From Phanerodontia chrysosporium (lineage: Eukaryota; Basidiomycota; Agaricomycetes; Polyporales; Phanerochaetaceae), in assembly GCA_001910725.1 (NCBI GenBank), contig MJGA01000006.1, positions 1,178,001-1,242,000 on the forward strand: a stretch of 64,000 bases of DNA, given 5' to 3'. The notes beneath the pieces are model-generated. The model was not told where the DNA came from. It searched no databases and saw only the letters and a program-made list of their open reading frames with translations. This document shows positions 23,849 to 35,665 of the stretch, in pieces (within the stretch, counting starts at the first letter, position 1; every line of letters begins with the position of its first letter). The position numbers and the translations under genes are program-made.

Positions 23849-25149
23849 CTTCTGAATCCATTATCCTTCTGAAATGCATGATTTTGACAGCTGACAGCGA
23901 ATTGAAGGATCAATGAAAACGCCGAGGCTCGTTGCGTACCTTGAACTGTCACATGTGTCCAGTATTTTGCCGCAAGACGCTTGGTTGGAGATTCCTAACC
24001 TGTCAATAGCTCAACAAGAACCATCGAGGATGGTGTGTAGAAGCAGCCTGAAACACAGACGTATAGATGAGAAGACGTCCCCGGATGCAGGATGAACAAG
24101 AACCGCGTGCCCCGGATCGTCCCCGCCCAATAGTCTGGAGCGGTGTATCGTCGGAACCGGGAGCAAGGATCGCGAAGGTCATGTCGTCGTGTGTTTGATT
24201 TTGATTTGGTATACAAAGTCTTGGCGAAGAAGTCAAAATGCATCCGTAGTCGTGCCTCGAGAACCAGCTGTCGTCGAAATCACCGCCAATGTACCGTAGT
24301 TTCGGGGCATTGTATGCTCTGGGGGAGAGCCGGACCGCCTGGAAGATGATGAAGCTGGCCTTCTGACATGTTGCATGGTGCTGAAAGACCGACATACGTC
24401 CCTGGGCTTCAGTGGCGGTGTTCACGGCCGACGGACTATAACGACCGGTTTCAAGCTGGAGCTGAACTGAGATACCTTGTTGCCTGCAAACTTGCCACCC
24501 TTTCTGCCTTGGATGACGTTGAATGCAATGGGATTTGGGGTGGGGGTGGGGTGGAATAATCAACCTGTGAAGCTATTAGAACCTGTTTGCTCGTGAACGG
24601 GACAGGTAGAGCATGCACTGGACGTACCGTGCTCGTTCGAGCGACCACACCCACGTGGTGCCTCCAATCAGCGCAGCGCCCCACACTCCCTTATTCCTAC
24701 AAGGTCTCAACAGTTTTTTCACTGGTGTACTTCCGAGCAAATGGCTACGAATACTGATGGCTTTCAGAGAAGGGATTTGGATGGTTACGTGCTGTCTGGT
24801 CTTGCGACGCGCCGTGGCAAGATCACTGATGAACGCATCATTGAGAGTCAACTTATCAAGTCATAAACAGCTTTCAACGATGTTCATAGCATTCAAGATG
24901 AGGGAGATGTGGGTAGGGCAAAGAATATGCCGAACAACATCATCGCAAAGAGATAACAAGAGAAATTTGTGCATGTTTGGGGTCACCATCGTGGCGTCAA
25001 GCGCCTGGGCGCCAGTTGGCATCACTGACGAAGTTGTTGCCTCTGGCTGTCTTTAGTGAGTGTTGAATCTTGATAAACCCGCGAAGTCTCACATCCTGAC
25101 GGTCTTGGTAGCGTGACGTCCGTATAAGCTATTTAGCTTACTTGCTCAT
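23849..25149. other. Intergenic region without a supported gene
   Basis: About 1.3 kb with only short or unrecognised frames. The longest, on the minus strand at 24003-24563 (186 codons), has no motif or family resemblance that I know and no clear coding bias. I see no repeat or RNA gene. Confidence 0.4.
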
Positions 25150-25605
25150 TTGGCGGCGAGTTTGCTTCGTTTTTGTCCTCCAGCTTCTTCTTCTCACTAT
25201 ACTTTCAAGACCCATATCAGGAGCCGCCCCAACACCTACATCGACAGGTACAACGCGTCCTGCTGCGGCTTACTCCAGGTATACGCCATTGGCGCGAGCG
25301 TTGGTGTTGTTACCGACAGCAATTTCCAGACGCTTGACGGCACTAGCTACTCCACGCTGATCTTCGCAAGCGGGCTCCTTGCGCTCACCGATGACCGGCT
25401 CTTCGCGCGCGACCGGAGCCCGCTTGGCTTCCTGAACCAGCTTTTATACGAGAATAATGCGTTCAACGACATCACCAGCGGCAGCGACCCGGGGTGCGGC
25501 TTTGCCGCCGCCAAGGGCGAGAATCCCGCCACGGGCCTGAGCACTCCGAACTTCGCTACACTCATGGGGGCGGCAGGGGTCTGCGACAGTGGCGCAGGGC
25601 ATTGA
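25150..25605 (+). pseudogene. Sedolisin (S53 tripeptidyl-peptidase) C-terminal remnant
   Basis: From about 25330 the frame matches the C-terminal end of fungal sedolisins, secreted acid serine peptidases. DGTSYSTLIFASGL corresponds to the catalytic Ser motif (normally SGTSxSTP or GTSCSTP), followed by SPLGFLNQLLY, FNDITSGSDPGC and a Gly-Leu-Ser-Thr-Pro-Asn-Phe block near the end. The catalytic Ser is kept, but its usual Cys neighbour reads Tyr and the Pro is lost. The prodomain and the Glu/Asp half of the catalytic triad are not found upstream. Only about 130 residues of a normally 550-600 residue precursor remain, so this is a relic, not a gene. The upstream part of the open frame (25150-25320) is unrelated to the family. 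Confidence 0.65.
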
Positions 25606-26498
25606 GGTCGCTTGCCCAGCGGCCGCCCGACCGAACCGCAGGTCGGTCACGCTGGCAATAATTGTCAGCATTTTACCCAGGTGGTGACGCTCGGGTTGTG
25701 CGCAGGAGAGAACTGTTTGGAAAACACGAGTTACAGAAACGAGTTCGATACCGAGCGGAGCATCGACTGGGCGATGTACGCGAGACTCCCTGGAACTCGA
25801 GCAAACGCGTCGGACGCTTGGAGGCCCCACCCGAGCCCGACATCACTGGCGCCATGCGTCCATGCTGCTACCCTCCCGGTGACCGTCGCGGTACCTGCGA
25901 TCGTCTGCTGCAGCACCCGTGCGCAACGTCTGATGGTTTTCCGTAAGTATCGGGTTTGCTTTGCGGGCACCGGAAACGCGCTCGAGCGTCTATGCGCCCG
26001 CCTCATCTCTGCAGTCGGGGATCTGCAGTTCGGTACCCGCGATGCGCCATTTGAAGCGGTGTAGGAACCCCGTTCTTCTCGGGGATTCATCATGGCGTGC
26101 TGAAAGCAGAAGGGCTGAGGGTCTCTCTTGTCATATAGATGCTACCTGTCCAGCTTCTTTCGGTCACTCTGTCCGAAGCCGGACGCTTCGCTCTGAAACG
26201 GTACCGTGCACCTGCTCATGAAAATGCAGCGTTACAAGGGAAAACCATCGATATAAATATCATAGTGAGCTACAAGGCGAAATAATAGCTATTGATACAG
26301 CTCTGGAACCAGTATGCTACAAGGGGATAGAAATATCACGGCGCAAGTGTTCAACAATCCCAGCTCAGAACGGGCTGCCAGGAGCCCTTGCCGACGTGAC
26401 GAAGCTCCAGGAGGTAGAGTCGCTCGAAGGGCACTTTACCGATGGTCCAATCTCGTTCCCGGCCTACCACATCGTGCATGTCCTGAATCATACGCTGT

Positions 26499-27467
26499 CT
26501 AGCTTTTGTCTTTGCAATGAAAGACACTGCTTACGCGATAGAAGTCTCTGACTTTAGTTGCCACTTTACGGGCAATTTGCGCCCGTGTCCGGTCGTGACC
26601 TGTGGCGCTGGGGTCTAGCGCATTGAGGAACCGCCAGGCATCGTACCCAGGCCACTGTATTGGCTCATCATCAGCTCCTAGCATATGCGCGACGCGGGGT
26701 ATTGTGCTCACAAGAATCCTGAGTGTTTGCCTGCTGGTCTCGTTAGACAGTCTGCAGGAAGTATTGGGGTCATCGAGCACAGCGGCAGGATTATGCAGGA
26801 CGGTCTGCAGATGCACTCCACGTTTCCCGTTCGAATGGAAATGTACGGGAGGAAGCCTCCAAGGAGCCGCGCGATCTTGGCCGGCGGGATGGGGTAGACT
26901 CGCTGCGGGATCACGACACCATGCACTTCTTCTGAGTCGTAGTCCATGAAGGTGTGATATAGCGCCTTTGAGTAATCAGTTCGCCATCCGGTGCAGTCAT
27001 GTGTGCGATTACTTGCTGCGTCAACGATGTTCTGCGCCATAACGTAGGTGAGCGAGACGGTATTGCGTTCAACAAGTCCTCACCAGGCCTGAGTCTTTGT
27101 ACACTCCTCATGGGCAGCTAGGGTGCAGTACTGTTGTCTGTTTCATTGGCATACCTGGTGGCCAGACGAATGCCGCGTAGTTTCCAGCCATACTTCCGGG
27201 GAGACAAGTGGCAGACATGATGTAGACTCCTGCACAGGGAGCCTCAACGGTGACGAGAGACCGCACTGGGAGGTATTGGCGGTGCAAGGCAAAATTTTCC
27301 CTTCTCTGCCGCACCTGATGATCGGAGTAGGTGAGTCGGACAACTACGGAAGCACAAACCTCACGAATATCGGTGAAGCGCGTCAAGTCATCGGGACTGA
27401 AAACAACCCAGCCTGTTTGCACTGGAAATTGGAGATCGTGCATGACAACGCTGAGGCATAGGGCCAA
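26499..27467 (-). pseudogene. Possible degraded multi-exon gene, unknown product
   Basis: Four minus-strand frames follow one another (27467-27108, 27111-26911, 27040-26708, 26816-26499), each with non-random composition, for example APCAGVYIMSATCLPG, DCTGWRTDYSKALYHTFMDY and QWPGYDAWRFLNALDPSATG. They could be exons or frameshifted pieces of one gene. I recognise no family, and no set of splice sites joins them convincingly. It may equally be chance. Included because it is the only stretch between 25.6 and 28.8 kb that looks coding. Confidence 0.25.
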
Positions 27468-28632
27468 GAAGGTCGGGCTATTGCCAGACTGTCGAGAAGA
27501 AGGCCAGACGTACGGCGATATCAGAACGCACTGCTCGTTCGACTAGAGGACATGATGAAGATATGCAACGTCGGTAAGGCAACCCTAAGAACTGCCGGAG
27601 GATGTCCCGATCGCCAAGGCACGGAAGAGAGAGGTTCAAAAACGACTACAAGAGCGTCCGGTGATCACGGTGAGTTAAGCAACAACACTACCCAACTTCA
27701 GACGGATATTACGTACGGATGTGGTTGAGACCTGGCTTGTGCAGCGATGGGAAGCTTGCGGTTGGTGATCAGGAAATCCCTAACTCCCAGGATCAAGCAG
27801 GCTTGATAGTGCGATTCGTAAGAAAATTACAGCTCCTGTACGCTTGAAACAATGTTCCTGAGGGTCCGCATTCAGGTGCTAGCAATGCATACAACACATG
27901 CTCAGCACCGCACAGAACGCCAACTGCTTGTCGACCTGCCTTAGTCATGGTCATAGAGGGCCGAAGGCGGTATACGTGAGACACCGGCCTGCGAGGTGCG
28001 AGGCCGACGACATGACTTTGACTGACTCAAAACCGAATGTCGCGGTGCCCCGCACAGAGACGAGAAGACGTCTCGGATGGCCGCTCGACACGGGCATCGA
28101 TTTGATCGTCACTTCCGACCTGGAGTTACGTCCTGCCATGGGTAGTATCGGGGAAAGGTTGTGTGGCCCTCCTGCGCGTTCCGACTTGCAGCGGGAGTGG
28201 TGCCTTGTATCGAGGTCGGGTGCACATTGTTGAAAACGGTCTTGCTTGCGCCGTATCTGACTTCCTGGAACTGGGCGAGAAAACAAGCTGGTGGACGCGC
28301 ATGCTCTCGGTTTCCGACTTTGATCGTATGCAGGCGCTTGGGCCCTGCCGCTTCCTTGACGATCATGAAGCTCCTCTCTGCTACTCCGATTCGCCACATC
28401 AGCTATGCATTGCATCGTGCGTTGTGCTGTTAGTATCCGGTACGGGCGGTAGTGGCGGTCCCGCAGGCCCCGAAACACTCCTGGATCGTCATTTCAGCAG
28501 ACCGAGTTTTGCAATTCGGCGTCCGCAAGGCAACATCTAACACGATTCTTGCAGCTTAGCTCCTCACGGAATCTCGCCTTCTTCCAGAGCTCATGTATCG
28601 TGACAAAGCGCGCCCAGCTGCATCTTGCGACA

Positions 28633-28638
28633 TATAAA
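28633..28638 (+). promoter_or_regulatory. TATA-like element upstream of the F-box gene at 28912
   Basis: TATAAA about 240 bp before the recognisable coding start. It suggests that transcription begins near 28660 and that short 5' exons precede the main exon. Confidence 0.35.
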
Positions 28639-28911
28639 GGTAGCGGGCGACATGCTTCTTCTCACCGCATTTCTTCTACCGCGAAAACCGGCATGAGGTC
28701 GGCCTCCATTGCGCCTTGGATGACTGCTACAATACGTCACACCCGATTGTGCACAAGGTGAGTATGTGACTTACGGCGTAATGGGGGAAGCGCTGCTTAC
28801 ATAGCTTACTAGGAAAGCGAAGATGTCCATCCACCAATGTTCCGAACGTGCCGTTCCTCTGCGTCTTGATACAGGGTCGCAAGCCGTCTCACAACGCCTA
28901 GCTGGGCGACC

Positions 28912-30225
28912 TTGTCCAGCAGAACGCCTCCCGTGGAGCTTCTGCAGGCAGTTTTCCGTCTCGCCATCGACGAGTCACAGTTCCACCCTAACAGCAACGG
29001 CCGCCAGCCACATCGCCCTCACACCGCCTTACTCATTTCCTGGACATGTCTCTCATGGCGTGTGGCCTGCATAGCAGACCCCGAGATATGGAGAAACATT
29101 GTTCTTGAATCCCCCAAGCTGACACGCCTCCTTCTACGTCGCAGCAAGTCGCTTTCGATCCACCTTCATATCCCGAGTCAACGACTCGACCGTAATCTAC
29201 GGGGCGACGCGAAGTCGTTCAATACAGATGCCATTATTCGTGAAGCCCTATCAAGGTCGCGTACGCTATCAGTTGAGCTGTACGTTGGCGGCGATCTCTC
29301 CTGGATGGCGACGCAAGAGGCACCATCACTCGAAGAGCTGCGCGTTTCGACTACCAACCCCGCCGCGCGTATGCAGAAGATCGAGGTCGAGGAGCTCTTC
29401 GCGGGCCGCTCACCCAAGCTGCACACCATCGACTTCCACGGGTGCTACCTGCCCTGGCGCTACGGCCTCTACAAGAACCTCCGCAACCTCAAGCTCTCCG
29501 GACCGTCGCTGACGATGCACCCTGGTGCGGACGTGCTCATCGCCCTCGCGGACAGTCCGGATCTCGAAACGCTCGAACTCTGGTTCTCCAGCGCACCAGG
29601 CCACCTCGGGGTCGTGCGCTTTTCGGGACACGAGGCTCCCAAGGCACCGCTCCCGCTTATCCGCCTCCGCCACCTCGCGTTGCGCCTGCCCTTCCACGAC
29701 TTGCATTATATTCTGTCGGCGCTCGACCTCTCGGGCGCGGATGCTCTACGCACCGTGCACATTGCGTACCCGAGCGGCAATCTCCTCAGCGCGCTGTCAG
29801 AGGTACGCCGCTCGCTCCCAAACTGGATGATGCGACACCTGCGCGAGCTGCGTGTGGCGCGCACAGCCCCGGGCAGTTTTGAGGTGGTTGGAATGGGTCG
29901 CGCGCTGAGGGCTGATGACGAATACACCGTGCGCTTGGAGGCACACTGCCAGCGGCTCTTGAAAGACTGCGCGGCGCTCCTACCTGCGCTTTCCGAGCAC
30001 GCCATGCCGTCATTAGAGCACGTCGTCGTTACGGACGACACCCTTGATCTCGATGGCTATGAGGGGATCATTCAAGCTTTGTGTGCATTTGTATCGATGC
30101 CTTTGTTGACAGTGAACGGGCGTGCGATGTCGTCTTCGGTTGGTCCCTCATCTCCCCTCCATTACAATTCTTCGAGTGATTATTCATTACTTCAACAGGT
30201 CTTGTTAGCACCTCGCATATTGTAG
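28912..30225 (+). CDS. F-box-like protein, about 437 residues (5' end uncertain)
   Basis: One long exon. It opens with an F-box-like segment (TPPVELLQAVFRLAIDES, then LLISWTCLSWRVACIADPEIWRNIVL) and continues with leucine-rich, irregular repeats such as SPDLETLELWFSS and RLRHLALRLPFHDL, as in basidiomycete F-box proteins that select substrates for SCF ubiquitin ligases. There is no ATG at the 5' end of the homologous part: the frame is open back to 28870, where an acceptor-like ACAG lies at 28871-28874, so the true start is probably in a small upstream exon (an ATG at 28823 is out of frame with the main exon unless spliced). No frame breaks. The target is unknown. Convergent with isocitrate lyase, 274 bp between stops. 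Confidence 0.8.
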   Translation: MSSRTPPVELLQAVFRLAIDESQFHPNSNGRQPHRPHTALLISWTCLSWRVACIADPEIWRNIVLESPKLTRLLLRRSKSLSIHLHIPSQRLDRNLRGDAKSFNTDAIIREALSRSRTLSVELYVGGDLSWMATQEAPSLEELRVSTTNPAARMQKIEVEELFAGRSPKLHTIDFHGCYLPWRYGLYKNLRNLKLSGPSLTMHPGADVLIALADSPDLETLELWFSSAPGHLGVVRFSGHEAPKAPLPLIRLRHLALRLPFHDLHYILSALDLSGADALRTVHIAYPSGNLLSALSEVRRSLPNWMMRHLRELRVARTAPGSFEVVGMGRALRADDEYTVRLEAHCQRLLKDCAALLPALSEHAMPSLEHVVVTDDTLDLDGYEGIIQALCAFVSMPLLTVNGRAMSSSVGPSSPLHYNSSSDYSLLQQVLLAPRIL

Positions 30226-30499
30226 ACTGCCTTCACCAGTTTTTGTTATATTGCGACAAATCCCACTGAGCCACGAGTTTTCATCCCCGTGCGATCATCC
30301 TAAGTCCGACACTGGTGTTGGCCTCGAAGTGGTCACTCTTCACTAGCCTCATGCGTTCGGCGCGCTTCGTCTTATCATAGATATACCCTTTTGTTATACA
30401 ACACGTGTCCGACATCCATTAATGTACAACTGATGACATGCGACATTCTGTCAAAGCGAGTGAAGGACCAATCCGCGCTAGAGCAGCGCGCACTTTTAA

Positions 30500-32378
30500 T
30501 CACAACTTCGAGTGGAACTGGTTCTCCGTGACACCCTTGCCCATCGCTGCGGTCGACGACACACCGCCGGTTACCGTCTTCATGAGGTTGTCCATATAGT
30601 CCGCACCGCTCCACTGTGAGGGTACTATTAGTCCGCGACTCTCCGTGGTGCATGTTAGGGACTAACCTTCTGGTGCGTGAGGACGTCACAGCCAATCTCG
30701 CGCTCCCTACGCTGGATGAGCTCGACGTAGGCCTTCATGCCCTCCTTGGCGAAGTTCTTCGCGAAGAGGTCGCTGATGTACGCATTCGAGTGAAGACCAC
30801 CAAGCTATACGGTATTCAAATTAGATACCGACGCACTGCTCATTCATGGAAACGCGTACCGTGATGAACTGCCACACGAAGCCAAGCTTGCCGAGGTCCC
30901 AAACGTAGTTCTTCATGTCCTCCGTGTTCAGACCAGCGGCCTCCCAGTTGAAGGACGGGCTGAGGTTGTACGCGAGCCACTGCTCGGGGTACACCGCGTG
31001 CACGCCCTCCGCGAACTCGCGCGCTTGCGCGAGGATCGGCTTCTCGGTCTCCATCCAGAGCGCGTCGGCGTACGGGGCATACGCGATGGCGCGGTTGATC
31101 GCGCACTTTGTGCCGCCGCGGTAGCGGTAGAAGCCCTCGCGCGTGCGCGGCGCGTCCCAGTCCCAGTGAGGCACCTGCCGCAGCCCAAACTCGTGCTTCG
31201 CGATCTCGACTGCGCGCGGCCACGAGACGTGTGCGACACGAGCGTGGAAGCGCTCAAGCGCGGCTGGGTTCGCGCCCTGCGCCTTGAGCGCGTTTGCGAG
31301 CACGGTGCCGAACAGCGCGAGGCCGGAAGCATTGATCCATTGCTCCTCGATGGCCTCGAGCTCGGCGCCGACCTTGCCCTGCGCCTCGGCCTCGTTGAGG
31401 ACAACAACGAGCGGGCGCTGGTTCGGGTTCGTGCTGCCCAGAATGAAGGGGTGGTCGCGCTCGTCAATGTTCGAGGTGATGAGTGTGGCGGCTTCCGAGT
31501 CCGTACGAGCAATGACGAGGTTGTCGACGCCCATAACGTCAAACTGAAGGCGGATGGCGACGAGACGGTTGATGTGCTCCTGGATGGGTACGAGCACCTT
31601 GCCTGCCATGTGTCCACACTTCTTCGTGCCCGGAGCCTGATCCTCGATATGGATACCTGCGGCACCCTTCTCGACAAACATTTTAGCGAGCTTCATGGTT
31701 GCGGTGAGACCGCCGTGACCGGTGTCCGCGTCAGCAATGATAGGGCGGAGGTAGTCGATGGCGGGTGTCTTAGCGAGCTCTGCGTCAGACAGACGTGAAC
31801 GCGCTTCACGCTGCTTGCGGTCATGGAACAGCTGCGCCATGAACAGGTGCTCGACCTTGTTGGGAACAGTGTTGGATGGGTAGTCTATTACAGAGCTCAG
31901 CACTTTCTTTACAGGACGTAGAGATGGAACGCACCGGCAAGATCAGGCCTGGCTCATTTGTGCTGGAAGCCGTGCTGGACGATTGCCAACCCGAGACGTA
32001 GACGGTCTCGAGATACTTGGCCATCTGCGTCAGCTGTACGGGGTCGAGACTGCGCGCTGTTAGAAAACAGCGGTTCCGAGACAAGCGGATGTACGCACGC
32101 GCCATAGGTGTGCGATGGCTCACGCCTCTTGAACTTCTCGTCGAGAAGGGCGTAGAGCTTCTTCGCCTGGATGTTCGAGGGGTACTGAATAGGGATTGTG
32201 CCACGCTTGGAGACGACCTGCTCGGCAGTGTAGGGACGCTTGACCTTCCGGAAGCGATAGTCCTGCGAGGGGACTAGTCAGCATTGCATCATCTGAGCAT
32301 GACGTCCGGGCACACCTTCCACCACTGCTCGACCTGTGCGGCCTCAGCCTTGAGGATGGCGCGCTCGCTGTAGGACAT
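30500..32378 (-). CDS. ICL1: Isocitrate lyase (glyoxylate cycle), peroxisomal
   Basis: Splits isocitrate to glyoxylate and succinate, allowing growth on C2 compounds and fatty acids; in wood-rotting fungi it also feeds oxalate production. The start ATG at 32378 gives [20 protein letters not shown]. Exon 1 ends at 32316 and exon 2 begins at 32262. The large exon (about 31890-30860) holds the substrate loop with catalytic Cys ([13 protein letters not shown]), metal-binding ADADTGHGG, and [16 protein letters not shown] and [10 protein letters not shown] segments. Further short introns occur near 32100-32050, 31950-31890, 30860-30810 and 30665-30613. The last exon ends in His-Ser-Lys-Leu before TGA at 30502-30500, a canonical PTS1 signal. 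No frame damage. Length (about 540 residues) fits fungal enzymes. Confidence 0.95.
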
Positions 32379-33964
32379 GGTAGGGAGGGAGGTCGAGGTC
32401 GAAGAGGAGGGTGGTGTAAGGGAGGGTGGAGGGGAAAGCTGGGTGCGCGAGCATAGGCAGACCCAGACATTATGTAGACCCGCCGCCGAGAACGAGGGGT
32501 CGAGGAGATAGGGGGCATGTGATTCGCTTTTGGGCTTAGGCCGGGGGGAGCCGAGTGCGGGGTAACCACCGATCGCCCACCTCTGCGTCTCAACCCGCTT
32601 GTGCGCGGCGGCCCCGCCTCCCTTGCTCCTCGTCCCTGTTCTTCCTTCGGCCGATGAATGGCTCTCGGTGGGACTGAAGAGGCTCCAAAAGTACGAACGC
32701 ACATATTTACTCGCCCTCGTCCGCTTCTAGGTCCGTTAAAGCGGTTGCAGTGTCTTTACGGTGGTCTAGGGAAGCAGCCCTTTCGCTTTAACTCCCTCAT
32801 AAACGAATACACACGGCAGCGGGACTGCCGCGGATGCGGGCATGCGCAAGACAAACGTGGTGCGGGTCGGGAGTTTGAACGGCGTTCCTTGAGTGAATGG
32901 GCAAAGTCGGAGGTTTCTTGTTCGGAGGCTCGAGCTTCCAAGTGTCCAGTCCGGGTCGCCTAAACAAGAGCCTGTGTATTCACACACGGGGATCCGACTA
33001 GCACGACGACGGGTGAACTCTACGCGTGACTCGTGGTTAGCGTCCGACCGGAAATGAGACAAAAACATCGGTTGGCTATGACGCACAGTGGTACTTAACC
33101 CATCCTGGACCCGACGATGTACCCGCTTGTCCTCCTCCGATGCGAAGTTGAGCGAGACGGCATGGATGCCAGTAGCGAGAGAAGGTGTGTGAGCTGAGAT
33201 ATCTTTGACTTCAGAGTCTTTTCGCCAGCGTCGTCCAGCGTCGTCGTCAGAAATGCCACCAGGGAGGGCAATCAAATTCGGGGTTTGATAATCAAATTCA
33301 ACTCCCCCGGTAAGCGCGTGCGGGGGACTGCGGGGTCGGACGAGGCGAGCCTCGACGACGGAACAAAAGGAACGCACGGAACGACGACGACCATGACTCC
33401 TTGCTTCGCTGCTCATGATTCCCACCGCAACGGCTAGCGGATAATATCACGTCGAACCTTCGCAATGCTATTCAATTTTTGCGCGCACCGACACATCTTG
33501 CGTTTACCCCTTGCTGGTTTATACCGCTCCCAGGCATTCGGTCCTCCGCAATTATATCTAACGACCAGGTCACGGTGATGCATAGCTGGCGGATGGAGGA
33601 ACTGCGCAGGATATTTTCGTGGAAAGAACCGGTGAGTACAAATGTTAGAATGGTCGCGTCTGGCGTATGCGCTGAGCCTCGATTTAGACCCTATTCGGCC
33701 CCTTGCTAGGAGATTCAACCTAGCCAGTAAGCAGTATGTTCAGGCAACAGATGCGGGCATCCCTGTGGTGCTGGAACGGTCTGTTACTGTGACGCTGGTG
33801 TACCCACGCCGCCTTGTTCTTCGGGCGGTGTTGTTGCGATATCGTTGTGTGAATCGCCTCGCAAGATCTGAAACCACAGCCAGCCTCTCGCAACTAGCGA
33901 CGAACTACCCTCCTGCTACATTCTTTCAACTCTGAGGCGATAGTGGCTAATTTCAGAAGCGTTC
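32379..33964. other. Intergenic region between divergent isocitrate lyase and FAD monooxygenase genes
   Basis: About 1.6 kb. A 219-codon open frame on the minus strand (33425-32766) has no recognised motif and basic, low-information content; I do not call it. A CCGGGG near 32542 fits the CreA/Mig1 core SYGGRG, which would suit glucose repression of isocitrate lyase, but such cores are frequent in GC-rich DNA. Confidence 0.4.
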
Positions 33965-35665
33965 ATGGGCTTGAAGATCGCAATTTGGTGAGGTAGCTCG
34001 GTCCGGGGAACGACGACATACTCACGTCAAGCCGCTCAGCGGAGGGGGAATTGGCGGGCTTTGTCTTGCTGTCGTCCTGAAGAAGTTCGCGACGACGAAG
34101 GACCTTCACGTGGACATCTATGAATCAGGCCCCAAGTTTGCGGAAACCGGCGCAGGAATTACAGCCTGGGAACGCACACGAAGCATTCTAAGGACGATGG
34201 GCATGGCGGAGGCGTTTGACTCTCGGGCAACGTCGGTGCCAGTCGTGTTCAGAAAGAGCGACACGCAAGAGCCGTTCGATTTCCATGACTTCGTGGTTCC
34301 CAGTGAGTATTCCAGTCCATTCAACCGATGTGATTGTTCTCATGGTGGGACCGCCAGAGGGCTCCGTCGGACTACCGCGCAACGAGATGCTCAACATCAT
34401 GATTGAGCAGCTCACGCCTGAGACGACTGCGTTTCTGCACACGCACTTTGCGAAGAAGCTTGACGCATACGAGCAAGCCGCGGATGGTGTCACGTTGCGC
34501 TTCGCCGATGGTTCGTCCGCCCGCGCAGATGTCCTCGTTGGTGCGGAAGGCATCGGCTCTCCGACACGCAGGACCATGTATGCGGACCTTGCGAACATGC
34601 TCCGAAGCAAAGATATACAGAAAGCAGAAGAGTTGCTCAAGGTCTCGCAGCCGAGCTGGACGGGGACCTACGCGTACCGTACCCTGCTTGACCGAGAGAA
34701 ACTCCGCAAAGTGGCACCCTCGAATGTAATGCTGGATAGGACTGTCATCGTGAGGGCCCACTCATTGACCGTCAGGTACAGAAACTGATGAGATACCACC
34801 CCAGTGGTTTGGTAGAGGGAAGGTGTGCGCTCTAGCTATACCCTTCAAGATGAAGCTTACGCGCGAAGCAGCATGTTGTGTCATACCCGATTTCCCCGAC
34901 GAGAATCAACGTTGTGTTCTTCGACACCGACCCTGACGGTCTCGGCAAGCCGCTTTCGGGACCGCCAATGACCGCTTCATCAAAGGATGAAGTAGCTAAT
35001 ATCTTCAAAGATTTTGAACCAGACCTGCTCGACGCAGTTGATGTCAGTATGCCAACAGTTTTCCTTGCAGGGCTGGTCTCAAAGTTCTGATGATTCAGAG
35101 TATCGACGACGTGACGAAATTCGCTGTCAGTCACGTTCGTAGCTTGCCCCATTACGCGGACCGCCGAGTTGTACTATTGGGTGACTCAGTAAGTCCGCAA
35201 CACAAGGCTGGTCTTCATTATGACGCTGACTCTTCTACAGGCCCATGCGATGAGCCCACATTTCACCGCAGGCGCGGGTCAGGCCATTGAAGTGAGCACT
35301 TTCGTCGCTTCTCTACACTTGCACTCACATGAACTCCTATCGCCTAGGACGCATACATCCTTGGTCGGCTTCTCGCACACCCGAGAATCACCGCCCTCGA
35401 TGTCCCCGCCGTCCTGAAGATCTACGAGAGTATCCGCCGGCCGGTAGCAAACGACGCCGTCGAACGTTCGCTGCGCCTCGGAGGCATGTATGAGTTCCAG
35501 CCAGATACTCTGCCAGAAGGCACGAACCTAGAGAAGATTCACGCAGGCGATCCGCAGGAGCTTAGCACTCTCGCTGAAGCGATGCAAGAGATGTATCAGT
35601 TTCATTGGGCCGAACTGCCAGAGCGCGATTGGCAAAGGGCCGAGGAGATGCTGAGGGCAATATGA
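33965..35665 (+). CDS. FAD-dependent aromatic monooxygenase (salicylate hydroxylase-like)
   Basis: The start ATG at 33965 (MGLKIAI) joins across intron 33988-34039 to give the dinucleotide-binding CGGGIGGL motif. Then come IYESGPKFAETGAGI, a DxxxGAEGIGSPTRR motif (ADVLVGAEGIGS), and the second FAD motif split by an intron, ADRRVVLLGDS / AHAMSPHFTAGAGQAIE, the classic GD...AHAMxPxxGQG-type signature of group A flavin monooxygenases. The C-terminal exon runs to TGA at 35663-35665. Such enzymes hydroxylate phenolic acids using NAD(P)H and O2, useful in breaking down lignin-derived aromatics. At about 35050-35100 the frame before and after the intron does not join by my splice choice, implying one more indel or an unusual splice. 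Substrate unproven. Confidence 0.85.

Larger units (their letters stand above)
25606..28869. other. Gene-poor stretch with one weak minus-strand coding candidate
   Basis: About 3.3 kb without a recognised gene. Short frames occur on both strands, including a 125-codon plus-strand frame at 28163-28540 that I cannot assign. The one candidate worth listing (26499-27467) has its own entry. The 3' end (28633 onward) probably contains the promoter and leader of the following F-box gene. Confidence 0.4.

Noticed and set aside
24003..24563. 186-codon minus-strand frame between the esterase and the sedolisin remnant
   Set aside because: No recognised motif, no clear coding bias, no signal peptide; kept only as a note for the intergenic region.
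32766..33425. 219-codon open frame on the minus strand upstream of isocitrate lyase
   Set aside because: No domain, no splice partners, basic low-information composition; GC-rich DNA yields such frames by chance.
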